From: Hippopus hippopus
Taxonomy: Eukaryota; Mollusca; Bivalvia; Cardiida; Cardiidae
DNA length: 64,000 nt
Reading direction: 5' to 3'
Assembly: GCA_946811185.2 (NCBI GenBank)
Contig: OX328102.1
Coordinates: 15,563,194-15,627,193, forward strand
In this document: piece after piece, positions 1-11,097 of the stretch
How positions within the stretch are numbered: position 1 is the first letter of the stretch
Layout: every line of letters begins with the position of its first letter
Translations under genes and position numbers: made by a program
Notes under the pieces: generated by a model
Databases searched by the model: none
The model's input: the letters and a program-made list of their open reading frames with translations, nothing else
Told to the model about the DNA's origin: nothing

Positions 1-520
1 TGAAATAGTGTTGAAACTAATGTAACCACCAGATATCAGTCAAACGTCAAATTACTCTTGAAGATAGTTACAATCTATTTCATGTTTTGTGGCAGTGCAT
101 GAGTTAACCTTACTTTCCTTTTGTGAAATCATTATTTTCTTGACTTGAGTCTTTATAATGATACAAAGTGAATTTTCATTTATGTAACAGAAGGAAGGTG
201 TATTCAGTATTGATGAATTACACATGGCTTAAATCTTTCAGACTATTACATAATATCTTTTAGTTCAGAAGTAAAACCAAGAATATTCTTTTAGAAAGAA
301 AGAAGAAATCATTGTATCTGAACAATCAAATTGTTGGTTCTAGTTTGATTTTGTATTTCATTTTGAAATTAATAGTTTCAAGTTGTGTAGTAATTAGGAA
401 GAAGCCCTGAAGGGATTCCTAGGTGTTAAAGTCATGGAAAGGACAATGTGCTTTCAGTAAGAAGTTACATACAAAATGCTATTGTTTCTATTTCCCTGAG
501 AGGACTCCAGTGTTTTTTTT
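1..520. other. no gene seen
   Basis: AT-rich sequence without a convincing coding exon, tRNA-like head or obvious terminal repeat. The only short reading frame near its end (from 448) runs into the MITE at 521 and is explained by it. Confidence 0.6.
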
Positions 521-747
521 TTAACTCTTTACCACACAACAAAAGTTTAGACTTGTCCAAATGGAAAGCACTTGCTGATAACAGAATCGATGTGACTCAA
601 AAAATGAATTTTATCTTTGGAAGGTCAGAAGACATAGTAGGAAAAGGAAAAATGCTGGTTACCAGCATTTTCTTTATTTCCAAATTCTTTTTAAAAGCCT
701 TCTTCCTCAGGATTGTTAAAAGTCAGGATTGACTGGTAAGGGGTTAA
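521..747. mobile_element. palindromic MITE with TTAA flanks (family A)
   Basis: The element is bounded by TTAA on both sides (521-524 and 744-747), with inverted ends of the type CTCTTTACCACACAA and a near-perfect central palindrome around AAATGCTGGTTACCAGCATTT. The TTAA flanks suggest a piggyBac-type non-autonomous element (inference). At least eight relatives with the same ends and centre occur in the window. It contains no transposase. Confidence 0.7.
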
Positions 748-1385
748 ACTAAACCATACTAGTTTCAAAGCAATACATGCTTTATACATCAGAATGAGGA
801 CAGTTTGTTTGCTTTGTAGCAAGAGTAGATTAAAATCAGACCACTTAACATAGTAAAATTCCACTCCTATAGGCAAACCATTTTAGATTTGAATTGTTTG
901 CATATATATGATTATACCCACTATATAGAAGTTTAGAAAGTGTTGTTTTTATAAAGAGCGAAGCTCGTTTTGCGGTAACACCGTTCTAGATTTTCAAAAA
1001 TGAAATTCCGACTTCGTTCTGGGTTTTAGTCTAAATCTAAATAGGGATGACTTAAAAATTGAGTGTCTTCCGGTTAGTCGCACAGCGTCACACGTATGAC
1101 AATCTTTCGCACAAGTACCTGATTGGTCAAAAATGACAAAAATTATCTACCGATCGGATGATTACTTAAAAATCATTATCAGTTTAATGAGTACAGATTA
1201 TCTAATTTCTTACTTACTTTCAGCGTGTTAAGCTAAAAAATAATGACGTCATTAATCATGCTATTCTTAGGTCATGCACGAGCCGTTTTTCGCGGAAAAC
1301 ATTGTGTCGAAGAAATCATGACTAAACTAGTTTTTTTGGCTTTTTCAAAATACCATTTACAGAGAAAGCCGGATTTATGATCTGT

Positions 1386-1588
1386 AAAAAGGGGGCTTAA
1401 TGCATTTGCAAAAAACCAGCTAACCTGGGTCAAAACTCTTTGCTAGATCTATTTTTCAACATTTTACATGTCAAAGGACCAGTTTGCATGCCTTTTGATT
1501 CAGTCAGTTATCATACAATATGGATGTATAATGATGTGATGACTTGCTTGGTATCATACATCACAGAGATGCATTAAACCCTCTTTTA
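1386..1588. mobile_element. MITE family B (TTAATGCAT ends)
   Basis: About 200 bp with inverted ends reading AAAGGGGGCTTAATGCAT at the left and ATGCATTAAACCCTCTTTT at the right. Relatives lie at 13221, 16591, 36995 and 38385, and they share internal words such as GTCAAAGGACCAGT and GATGACTTGCTTGGTATCAT in one orientation or the other. No coding capacity. Confidence 0.6.
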
Positions 1589-1689
1589 CCGCAACATGGC
1601 TCAAATATATTTAGATCTATTTAATGTTACGAAAGCTTGTTAATAGATCGAAAAGTTTGGCGTATTTTTGCCATAAGTTGGATACCTAT

Positions 1690-1965
1690 CCGAAAACTTG
1701 GCAATTTTCTTTCCTAGGATTGATGATAGATCTAGATCTAGTCATTGCGACAGAATTCATTCCTGTCTCTGCACTGATCACTGTTTCAACGACGGATGTG
1801 TAGGAAAGCAGATGGGATGAAAAAGGAAAGCCACATAGTCTATAATCTGATTTTAGCGATCTAAGCACTCTGATTGTAAAGAAACTCCAGGTAAAACGTG
1901 GGTAGACCTGTGCACTGGCGATTCCTTTTGTGTGTATATTCATTGCGGCGGCAAGTGCTCCTACC
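1690..1965 (+). repeat. headless SINE body, degenerate
   Basis: This shares the conserved SINE body seen at 38760-38980 (words like GATGATAG, ATTGCGACA, ATTCATTCCT, CTGATCA, GTTTCAACGA, GGAAAGCAG, AAACTCCAGG). It has no tRNA-like A or B box and no simple-repeat tail, so it is an old truncated copy. The reading frame on the opposite strand is not considered coding. Confidence 0.5.
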
Positions 1966-2489
1966 ATGCATTCCTGAAGTTCCTTTTACCAGTACTCTGC
2001 TCAACACTAGTATTCTTCCCAACCTACTGACGGATTCCTCGTAAAAATCAAAGTCTCTCTAATATAGATCTAGATCTACATGCGGTGAGGAAATGTTCCC
2101 ATAAGATGGTCTTTACATGTTGACCAATAATCATTCCATGATATCTTTTCTGGACATAACTTAACGAAATTGTCAAGGAACTGTCTTTATTTTGTTCAGG
2201 AAATTAGGGACAGTTCGCCCTATTTCACATGTATAAATCTACGAAAGAAAAATGCTTTCTACTTTTGACAACGCTCAAAATTAGTTTTGGCAAAGACAGA
2301 ATTCGAACTCAAAACCCTTTGATTTCAAGATCAAGAATCTAGCTCGTCATTCGAATAAATAGATATTTGTTCCACAAATCATTCACGTCGCTCGTATTGA
2401 GGCTTTGCCTTTTTCATATTAGTCTGACTAGATTTGCAAAATGCTGTTTTAAAAATCAAGACCACGATATCCGAATACAGAAGTTTCAA

Positions 2490-2960
2490 TATATTAAAAG
2501 AGTCTTGCATAATGATGCATAATAATGATTTTAGAAATGCTTAAAATGCTATGGTAAAGAAAAATATAGTCATAATGTTTATTGTATCTATTTAAGCGCA
2601 CATGTTTACAAACCCTAGGGTGAGCTGTTAATATCTTCAATCTGACTTAAAGCATAATCTCAGACAAAAACCGCCTTCACTAGTTCATCTGAAAACTCTT
2701 GATTTTTAGTATAGCTAAATAAAGCTCGGCCAATTGGATAAGTTATTTCAAAAGTTTTTCTGAACATCCTTCAAAATGGGATAATATAGCCACACTTACC
2801 TACTTAAGTTAACACACACTATATTCTTTATGGTGTTATAGAATGGGCAAAAAATGACTTTAGTAAGAATTAAAAATATAAAAAATCTGTTTGTCTACCA
2901 GTGTTTTCAAAAACTTAAGAGCTACATTTTGTGAGGCTGACAGAAATGTCAGATAAAGAT
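2490..2960. other. no gene seen
   Basis: AT-rich sequence between an old repeat copy and a SINE. I see no exon with good splice signals and no recognisable repeat. Confidence 0.5.
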
Positions 2961-2967
2961 TAATTGA

Positions 2968-3184
2968 ATGGTGTTTAATGTTGCTTTCAACATTATTTCA
3001 GTCATATAACTGCAACAGCTAGCTTATTTATGTATGTCTGGGTTTCTGCAGTACTAGGCTAGGACTCTGAAGTGTCTTGCCTAAGGACACTACCACAGAA
3101 AAATATGGTGCTTCCAGTGAGGCTGGAACCTAGGCCATCAGGTAACATGGTCTAAACTTTACTGGTAAGTCATGCAGGACTCCA
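2968..3184 (-). mobile_element. tRNA-type SINE, minus strand, degenerate
   Basis: Similar over its whole length to the better preserved SINE at 9384-9630: GTTGCTTTCAACATTATTTCAGTCATAT, CCTAAGGACACTACCAC, CAGTGAGGCTGGAACC, and a head reading GTCATGCAGGACTCC at the right. The AATC tail is lost. No clear target duplication is seen. Confidence 0.6.
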
Positions 3185-3602
3185 GATCCACATTTAATTT
3201 TTGTTTTTTAATAAAAAATGGTAATCAAATGGATGCTATTTTGTTATTCATTCCTTCCCCATATGACAAGTGTGAGGCTCTTTAAATGTAACTGCAGACA
3301 ACAATTCAGAAATTGCTACAAATGAGCTGAAGTTCACTCATATTATTGAAAACACTGTTGGAACAGGAGAAAATACTGTTTACCAGAATTCTGTCCCTGT
3401 CCCATGCTGCTTTCAATTTCCTATTTCTTTCAGGTTTATTAAGATGAGTGTGCAGTAAAGTGTTAAACCCCAATCAAAATTTTCTCCAGATCCAGTTGTC
3501 AGATGCCAAGGAAACCCGACATGGATATGTTGTATACTGGTCTATCCCACACATTGATATAAATGCATAGCTTGTGTTTGTATAAGGGGACACTTATACC
3601 GT

Positions 3603-3705
3603 CTTGCTATAGAGCTAGCTTTTGTAGCAATGTGGTAGAGCGTTTGCCTTGGAAGTTGGGACCTACAGGTTCTGGGTTCAATCCCAGCCTTTGGGGGGCT
3701 ATTTA
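3603..3705 (+). repeat. tRNA-like SINE head
   Basis: This carries a plausible A box (TGTGGTAGAGCGTTTGCC) and B box (GGGTTCAATCCCAG) at tRNA-like spacing, as in tRNA-derived SINE heads. No matching 3-prime CCA-side acceptor strand or full cloverleaf is evident, so a functional tRNA is unlikely. Confidence 0.45.
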
Positions 3706-4560
3706 ACAGAACTGTTACAGATACATGTAATCAGCATATAGAATACCGTACGGTTTGTCCAAACATGGCCTATATTTGACCCTTGAATTTTGTGTCATAC
3801 AAAGTTAAATTGGGTGAATTTTTGAGAACTTTTCTTTTTTTAGTCCTTTAACACACAATAAATTCTATGTTTTATGAGTCCTGTGTAAAAGGGCTTTTGA
3901 AAACAGTGTTTGAAAACAAGACATCTGTATTTCATTTCTTTTTTCTTTCAGATTTTTTTCTACCCTTTACAATTACAAAACACATAATCTGATAATCTGA
4001 GGGCTCCATATTTATCGAATTGTTTGTTAATGCTCTGAATAGGGAGCTATTTAGTGTAAAGGCCACAAATCAAATTTTTTTGTAAAAGACCAATAAATAC
4101 TACCAGATATATATTTCTTTTCATATAAAATGTAAAGTTAAATTCAGTAAAATGATGCAATTTTGGGCGTCTGATAATGGAATTGTAGGCTACTTAAGCA
4201 GTAGGTCACTCTGTTTATTCTTATTACACCAGATATGATGTCTTGATACTGATTTAAATATAAATCCTTGTAGAAGGCGCATGTTATTGATTAAGTACCA
4301 TTCCCACAAGGCCTTCCAAAACTGTGACATGAAATCTAATAATACCCAAAGAGGCTGTGTAGCCCATTAAAGGCCCAGTAAAAGCTGAAATATCAAAGCA
4401 GGTGTAATAGTACATTTTAATTTAAATCATACCATTTAAAAGTATGGAAAATATTGTGGAGATGACATTCTGTTATTGTGTGGTCTGGCCACATGTTAGT
4501 CGCTGGCAGAAAAAAGAATTTTAAAATCAGGCAAAAAGTAAACAAAAGACAGCTACCTGG
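3706..4560. other. no gene seen
   Basis: AT-rich, with several short A/T runs. I see no coding exon and no strong repeat. The left end of the tandem-repeat element beginning near 4.7 kb may lie within this stretch but cannot be placed. Confidence 0.45.
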
Positions 4561-4710
4561 CAGGGTTTAACCTAGTTTTGAAATTAATTTCTCCGTCAGC
4601 AGCTAACAGTTGGAGCAACTGTACAATGACAGATTGTCATCTTCATAATAATTTCCATACTTTTAAATGTCATGATAAAAATTCAAATACATTTAAACAC
4701 ACACAATTTT

Positions 4711-5715
4711 GCACTCCAAGACAAATGTCTGTGCCAAATTTGAAAAACCTAGGTCAATTCTGTGTCTAGTTATCATCCAGACAAAGTTTGGTCGATATAT
4801 CAACATGTTGACGGTCACTGTGACCTTGACCTTTGACTGATTGACCTAAAACTCAATAGGGATCAACTGCACTCCAAAACGCATGTCTGTGCCAAATTTG
4901 ACGACCCTAGGTCAATTCTGTGTCTAGTTATCATCCGGACAAGGTTTGGTCTATATATCAACATGTTGACGGTCACTGTGACCTTGACCTTTGACCGATT
5001 GACCTCAAAATCAATAGGGATCATCTACACTCCCAGACGCATGTCTGTGCCAAATTTCACGAACGTAGGTCAATTCTGTTTCTAGTTATCATCCAGACAA
5101 GGTTTGGTCTATATATCAACATGTTAACGGTCACTGTGACCTTGACCTTTGACCGATTGACCTAAAAATCAATAGGGATCAACTACACTCCCAGAAGCAT
5201 GTCTGTGCCAAATTTCACGAATCTAGATCAAGTCTGTGTCTAGTTATCATCCGGACAATGTTTGGTCTATATATCAACATGTTGACGGTCACTGTGACCT
5301 TGACCTTTGGCCGATTGACCTCAAAATCAATAGGGATCATTTACATTCCAAGACGCGTGTTTGTGCCAAATTTGACAAACCTAGGTCAATTCTGCGTCAA
5401 ATTATCATCCGGACAAGGTTTGGTCTATATATCAACATGTTGACGGTCGCTGTGACCTTGACCTTTGACCGATTGACCTCAAAATCAATAGGAATCATTT
5501 ACACTCCAAGACGCATGTCTGTGCCAAATTTCACGAACCTAGGTCAATTCTGTTTCTAGTTATCATCCGGACAATTTTTGGTCTATATATCAACATGTTG
5601 ACGGTCACTGTGACCTTGACCTTTGACCGATTGACCTCAAACTCAATAGGGATCATTTACACTCCAAGACGCATGTCTGTGCCAAATTTGACGAACCTAG
5701 GTCAATTCTGTGTCT
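4711..5715. repeat. 158-bp tandem repeat of a Helitron-like element
   Basis: The marker ACTCC recurs at 4713, 4871, 5029, 5187, 5503 and 5661, with ATTCC at 5345, giving a constant 158-bp step and about 6.4 units before the mariner insertion. Each unit contains the palindrome TCAACATGTTGA, then GGTCACTGTGACC running into TGACCTTGACCTTTGACC, then AATCAATAGGGATCA. Short frames across the array are by-products of the repeat. Non-autonomous bivalve Helitrons with central arrays of about 160 bp are described in the literature; assigning this array to them is inference. Confidence 0.85.
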
Positions 5716-5716
5716 A

Positions 5717-6725
5717 CATGGGCTGTCCAAAAATAGCGTAGACAAAGGCACTGTTTACAAAATAGATTCAGCAAGTTTCGGAATTCTTTACAAGAGCTTT
5801 GTGCATATATGTGTGAAATATAAACTAACTACCTTCAGAATTGCCCAATCTATCACGAATTAAAATAAGCTACCCTTACATACCCGGCGCACACTAACGT
5901 CAACGTGATGACGTCCCTAGAAAACAATTTATTCTTTTTCAAAGTACTTTCCATGGTACTTGATGCATTTACGGTGGCGTGTGACCTACTTACCGTATAC
6001 GTCTTCAAACCACTTGCTTTTCAAATTACTCAACACTCACAGAGTTTCCTGTCGCAGTTCATTGAAGTTTTCGAATCTATGTACCCGCAGCTGAAACTTT
6101 AAATAGGGGAACAAAGCAAAGTCTAGGGGTGATTAGTCTGAACTGTAGGGCGCTGCTCCTCTTCCATCCGTCAACAAATCTCTTGTGCCATTTAAATACA
6201 AGAGATCTTGACACAGATTTGAATTTTTCTGTAGCGTGCAGTTTGCGTAGTGTTTGTGTAAGAGTCATATCTAATTGTACACAATATTCGATAACATTCC
6301 GCTGCGCAGCCATTTCGTTTGACGTCGCCATTTTCAGCATGTTGGAATTAACCACCGCACTAGGTTTTGTTCTATAACTTTAATCAAAATAACAGGAAGT
6401 AAGCATCCTTCGGTGTAATGATGTCAAATGCAACGGAGCAGATCCACGTCGAATGATTTCCCGTAATTATGACCATGTTTGGAATTATAGACATGTAAAG
6501 ATGTAGCATGTTCATAAAATCCAGTCACATTTTTGGTGTGCGCCGGGTTAGGTACCCTATTCGTGTAAGTAACTTCATAAAATGTACTATTTGCGATCTT
6601 GATTTTTTATTTTATAGGTGAATATGCACAAATGACTAACGGATACAACATGCAAATTTTACTGAAATCTGACGTCGGGTTCCATAAAAAATAGTGTTGT
6701 CCACGCTATTTTGGGACAGCCCTCG
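5717..6725 (-). mobile_element. internally deleted mariner-like element
   Basis: The inverted ends are GGGCTGTCCAAAAATAGCG at the left and CGCTATTTTGGGACAGCCC at the right, flanked by TA on both sides (5715-5716 and 6726-6727). Removing the element restores the interrupted 158-bp repeat exactly, which fixes the borders. At 1009 bp it is shorter than a complete mariner (about 1.3 kb). Both ends of a transposase gene survive on the minus strand, but the catalytic middle is gone. Confidence 0.88.
5880..6355 (-). pseudogene. mariner transposase remnant, catalytic core deleted
   Basis: The frame from 6355 down to 6077 encodes about 92 residues. Its first part resembles the N-terminal helix-turn-helix of mariner transposases: QRNVIEYCVQLDMTLTQTL near residues 18-36 and SLVFKWHKRFVDG near 51-63. 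After that the frame loses similarity and stops. Further downstream on the same strand, other frames carry a decayed C-terminal-like segment (WFEDVYGK, then KCIKYHGKYFEKE) interrupted by stops. No DDD catalytic region can be found between them, so this copy cannot make a working enzyme. Mobilisation would need a transposase from elsewhere. Confidence 0.7.
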
Positions 6726-6820
6726 TAGTTATCATCCGGACAAGGTAAGGTCTACCGACCGACCGACCGACCGACATTAGCAAAGCAATATACCCCCACT
6801 TCGTTGAAGGGGGGCATAAT
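6726..6820 (+). repeat. 3-prime end of the tandem-repeat element, with hairpin
   Basis: The interrupted 158-bp repeat resumes at TAGTTATCATCCGGACAAGG, then passes into a (CCGA)n tract at about 6754-6773 and a hairpin CCCCCACTTC-GTT-GAAGGGGGG at about 6793-6815. A short GC-rich hairpin close to the end is the usual form of a Helitron 3-prime terminus. The canonical CTRR after the hairpin is not evident, so the class is tentative. Confidence 0.55.
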
Positions 6821-6978
6821 AATAGCATAAAAAAACATCAAATTGTTGGATCAAATTACTACTCTAATAAGTAGTAAAAAAACAGTTGCTGCGCAGCGCA
6901 CTTGGTAGAACAACTTCGACTCCCATTGCCCTTGCTTACCCTACTATTTACTTACATATTATACATGTATTGTATATG

Positions 6979-7000
6979 ATAAAAAAAAAAAAAAAAAAAA
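6979..7000. repeat. poly-A tract
   Basis: An uninterrupted run of about 21 A after TATATGAT. It may be the trace of a retroposed sequence, but no retroelement body is recognisable upstream. Confidence 0.6.
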
Positions 7001-7094
7001 TTAATTACATCAAATCATAGCTTAAAACTGTTCAACAAATTCGCTTTTTAGGACTTTCAGTCCTTTGATTTGTATTGGATACGAGTATACCTAA

Positions 7095-7300
7095 TTAACC
7101 CCTAGGCTGTTAAGGGCGACTAAATGACCTTTTGCGGACAGTGTAGATCAAGATCAGACTGCACAGAACGTGCAGTCTGATCTTGAATCTACACTTTCCG
7201 ATAAGGAGATGTTTTTCTCCAAAAAAATAAATTTGAAATTGCAACGTTCGGCTTTTTAGTATCGGTTTGAAAGTTTCATCAGACTTATTCAGTAGGCTAA
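7095..7300. mobile_element. palindromic MITE family C
   Basis: The core at 7141-7195 is a near-perfect palindrome (GTGTAGATCAAGATCAGACT against AGTCTGATCTTGAATCTACAC) around GCACAGAACGTGC. TTAA stands just left, at 7095-7098. The same palindrome recurs near 8960, 11380, 20005, 33705 and 39670. No coding capacity. Confidence 0.55.
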
Positions 7301-8082
7301 GGCTTAATAATCCTTACCACGAAAAAAGTCAACAGCAGAAAGAATGAACCTGTTTACTGCGATTGTTCTGAACGGCAAAATACTTAATTTCCTTTGGCTT
7401 TTATACCCCAACCTCGTCGGAAAACAAGGGATTTTCTGGTTAGTCATACAAAAGTTCCATATGAATCTAAAAGACATGCATTTATTAATTGTATGAGAAC
7501 AAAATAGGACAGACATATCTTTAATACTATCATTCAATGCCTAACTTTACTCATCTATAACAGTGTGATTCGTTCGACAAATTGGGACTCCCTAAAACGC
7601 TGAATTTTCTGCTGAATTCAGCAACCTGCTGATCAGCAGATATACACTAAAACGCTGAATTGCTGAATTGCTGAAAAATATATATATTATATTTATAAAC
7701 TTTATTATGCATTGACATGTCTTTTATTAGAATTTATAAAATCATATTATTGATTTCTAGGGGGATTTTGTTTTTATTTTCTTTTTAATTTGATTTCTAG
7801 AGAAATGAAAGTTATATTAGGTATTACGTTGCTGAATTGCTGATAAAAATGAATGTATGATTTTAAATGCTTCTTTCAGAAAAAAAAAAAAACATAGCAT
7901 TATTTTCTAATTGACATTTTTGAAAGTAAAACTATTTTATCTTTGATATTTGGGCCATTTCACGAGAAAAGTAGGTTTGAACAAGGTTTTGTCGCTGAAT
8001 TGCTGATAAAATGAACCTTTGATTTTAAATGCTTTTTTATGTATTAACATATTATCATCATTATCAACATTATTAGTATTAT

Positions 8083-8106
8083 TATCATTAGTAGTAGTAG
8101 TAGTAG
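8083..8106. repeat. (AGT)n microsatellite in the left foldback arm
   Basis: A trinucleotide run, mirrored as (ACT)n near 10211-10230 in the right arm. It therefore pre-dates or arose with the arm duplication. Confidence 0.7.
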
Positions 8107-9383
8107 GTTTTAATGCATGAGTTTGTTACAAGATAACACATTATAAAAAGTATTTTGTTTCGTGAGCTTACGATAATTGTGGGTAAAGGAGAAAATGCTG
8201 GTTTCAAGCATATTCTCCTTTTTCCACAATGTGTCGTACCCTGGCAAAGAGCTTCAGTTTATTGTGTCATTTTGGAGAATGCAGGAGCCTTGAATGTGAA
8301 AGAGTCTAGAAATTGTAGTATGGTAAAAGGTTAACTGGAAACCTGCTGGTTGTAATATTTATAACTTACAGTAGCACTGGTATACAATGTTACCACCTGC
8401 ATCGGAATTATACAATGGTATTCAGTAGCGACATAAGTCATATTTTCACTCTCAGAAAACTTTCAACAATAAGAGAAAGTCGACATTGACAAATTCTAAT
8501 TAGTAAATTTAATCATCGTGCCAGTATTGTTACTATTCTGTAAAGTATGCATACTGTTTAAAAGTGGAAAGTGTGCTTAACTGGAAACCAAGTTGTGATA
8601 CTTGAAAAATCTGTTATCGTAGTATATTAAATATGATATTAAGGGCTAAAATTTTCTTTAAGCGTGCTGTCAGTTAACGTACTTGTCATCTCAATGATAA
8701 CAGAGTTGGGAGATTTTTCAAGTAGCACAACTTGGTTTCTATTAAGCACACTTCCTTCTTTTAAACAGTATACCGACTTAACATGTTTTAAACAATTGAC
8801 ACTATAATCCAATCAGTCATAAACCAATTAACAGACCTGTCATATCATAAGTTACAGAGATAAGAGACTCTCCAAGTATGACAACCAGCAGGTTTCTAGT
8901 TATCCCTTAGACTGCTAAGCACGACTCAAGGACCCTTTTCAGACAGTTTATATAAAGATCAGACAGCACAGAACGGGCAGTCTGATCTTGGATGTACACT
9001 GTCCGTTAAGGAGATATCTTTTCACTGTAAATACTTTTGAAATAGCAAAATGTGGGTTTTTACTATAAGCTTAAAAGTTTTATTTTAGTTATTTAGCGGG
9101 ATAAGAGTAAACCCTTTGCCAAAACACACTTTCTAGACCCTTCCAATTGAACGCTCCTGTATGCAACAATGTCGAAAATGATACAAAAAAAACTAAAGTT
9201 TTTTGCCAGGATACGACACACTTTGGAAAAAGGAGAGTATGTTTGAATCCTTTACCCACAATGTTTTTAAAAGCCCTTTCCTACAGGGTTGTTAAAAATC
9301 AGGATTGTGTGCAAAATGGTTAAATACTCTGCCTACCTTCAACAGTATGTCGACTTAACAGAATTAAAACAGTAATGGAAAGA

Positions 9384-9630
9384 CTGATTGATTGATTGAT
9401 TGCTTGATTGATTAGTGTTTTATGCGGCTTTCAACATTATTTCAGTCATATCAGAACGACACAGTTCATAAATTCATGTATTTCCTGGGTTTCACCAGTA
9501 ATACGCTTAAGCTGTGTAGAGTCTTGCCCAAGGACACTCCCACGAAAAGCCCGGCGCATCCAGTGAGACTCGAACCAAAGGCCTCCAGGTCAAAAGCCCT
9601 ACACTTTACCACTAAGCCACGCAGGATCCC
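9384..9630 (-). mobile_element. tRNA-type SINE nested in the foldback element
   Basis: Read on the minus strand, a tRNA-like head contains an A box (TGGCTTAGTGGTAAAG) and a B box (GGTTCGAGTCTC). A conserved body ending in TGAAAGCCGCATAAAAC follows, and then an (AATC)n tail. The flanks AGTAATGGAAAGA (9371-9383) and AGTATTGGAAAGA (9631-9643) are a 13-bp target duplication with one mismatch. This is the best-preserved member of its subtype here. Confidence 0.85.
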
Positions 9631-11097
9631 AGTATTGGAAAGATAATCCAATCAGTGTGATAAATAGTAGTGGAGGGATTTAATATACTACGGTAACAGA
9701 TTTTTCAAGTAGCACAACTTGGTTTCCAGTTAAGCACACTTTCCACTTTTAAACAGTATGCATACTTTACAGAATAGTAACAATACTGGCACGATGATTA
9801 AATTTACTAATTAGAATTTGTCAATGTCGACTTTCTCTTATTGTTGAAAGTTTTCTGAGAGTGAAAATATGACTTATGTCGCTACTGAATACCATTGTAT
9901 AATTCCGATGCAGGTGGTAACATTGTATACCAGTGCTACTGTAAGTTATAAATATTACAACCAGCAGGTTTCCAGTTAACCTTTTACCATACTACAATTT
10001 CTAGACTCTTTCACATTCAAGGCTCCTGCATTCTCCAAAATGACACAATAAACTGAAGCTCTTTGCCAGGGTACGACACATTGTGGAAAAAGGAGAATAT
10101 GCTTGAAACCAGCATTTTCTCCTTTACCCACAATTATCGTAAGCTCACGAAAAAAAAAAAAAATACTTTTTATAATGTGTTATCTTGTAACAAACTCATG
10201 CATTAAAACCTACTACTACTACTACTACTAATGATAATAATACTAATAATGTTGATAATGATGATAATATGTTAATACATAAAAAAGCATTTAAAATCAA
10301 AGGTTCATTTTATCAGCAATTCAGCGACAAAACTTTGCTCAAACCTACTTTTCTCGTGAAATGGCCCAAATATCAAAGATAAAATAGTTTTACTTTCAAA
10401 AATGTCAATTAGAAAATAATGCTATTTATTTTTTACTGAAAGAAGCATTTAAAATCATACATTCATTTTTATCAGCAATTCAGCAACGTAATACCTAATA
10501 TAACTTTCATTTCTCTAGAAATCAAATTAAAAAGAAAATAAAAACAAAATCCCACTAGAAATCAATAATATGATTATATAAATTCTAATAAAAGACATGT
10601 CAATGCATAATAAAATTTACAAATATCACATATATATTTTTCAGCAATTCAGCAGTTCAGCGTTTTACTGTATATCTGCTGATCAGCAGGTTGCTGAATT
10701 CAGCAGAAAATTCAGCGTTTTAGGGAGTCCCCGACAAATTTACCTACATGTGGTATAATAAACCCTGTCTTACTGACCACCTCTATTTAACCTGTATAAA
10801 AGGAGCACTAGGGGACAAACGTAAACGTAAGTAATTAGGGGGTCAAATGCAGACATTATGAGTATTAATTTTTTTTTAGAGGAATCTGTCAAAGTTCCGG
10901 TTGCTTTCAGAAAATGTAAAGTAAAACTAGAACAAAAGTTGCAACAGTTTACATTTGGCAGATAGTGAGAAACAGGCATATAATAGGTTCCTAGAGAAGG
11001 CAAACATATTTAAATATACCTTTGGTGAACAAACACGTCTTAAGCATGCATATTTTGAACCTCCTTTTGATGCCTTTAAAAGTGGACGAGATGGAAA

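Larger units (their letters stand above)
945..2480 (-). repeat. diverged inverted copy of part of the 10.66-kb unit
   Basis: The reverse complement of this stretch follows 37280-39110 of the tandem unit and then, directly joined, 34560-34840 of the same unit. Matching landmarks are GGCAAAGCC/GGCTTTGCC, the AGATCTAGATCT motifs, the GCATTTAGTCCCC-type MITE and the TGCGGTAACACC..TCTAGATTTT block. The copy is diverged by substitutions and indels. It lacks the SINE that sits at 38687-39000 of the unit, so it represents the pre-insertion site. Confidence 0.65.
7584..10731. mobile_element. 3.15-kb foldback element with 9-bp target duplication
   Basis: The outer ends are GGGACTCCCTAAAACGCTG and its reverse complement. 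Perfect CGACAAATT copies flank them at 7575-7583 and 10732-10740. The arms (about 7584-8635 and 9685-10731) are reverse complements of each other over roughly 1 kb with few differences, including the (AGT)n/(ACT)n tracts. The roughly 1-kb middle holds a family-C-like MITE and an inserted SINE. A 9-bp duplication with very long inverted arms fits Mutator-like or Foldback-type non-autonomous elements. No transposase frame is present. Confidence 0.85.

Noticed and set aside
5236..5559. Reading frames of 107 and 61 codons with internal repetition
   Set aside because: They lie wholly in the 158-bp tandem repeat, whose length is not a multiple of three. The similar peptides come from the DNA repeat.
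9422..9646. 74-codon plus-strand frame
   Set aside because: It is the antisense of a SINE with tRNA-like head and target duplication.
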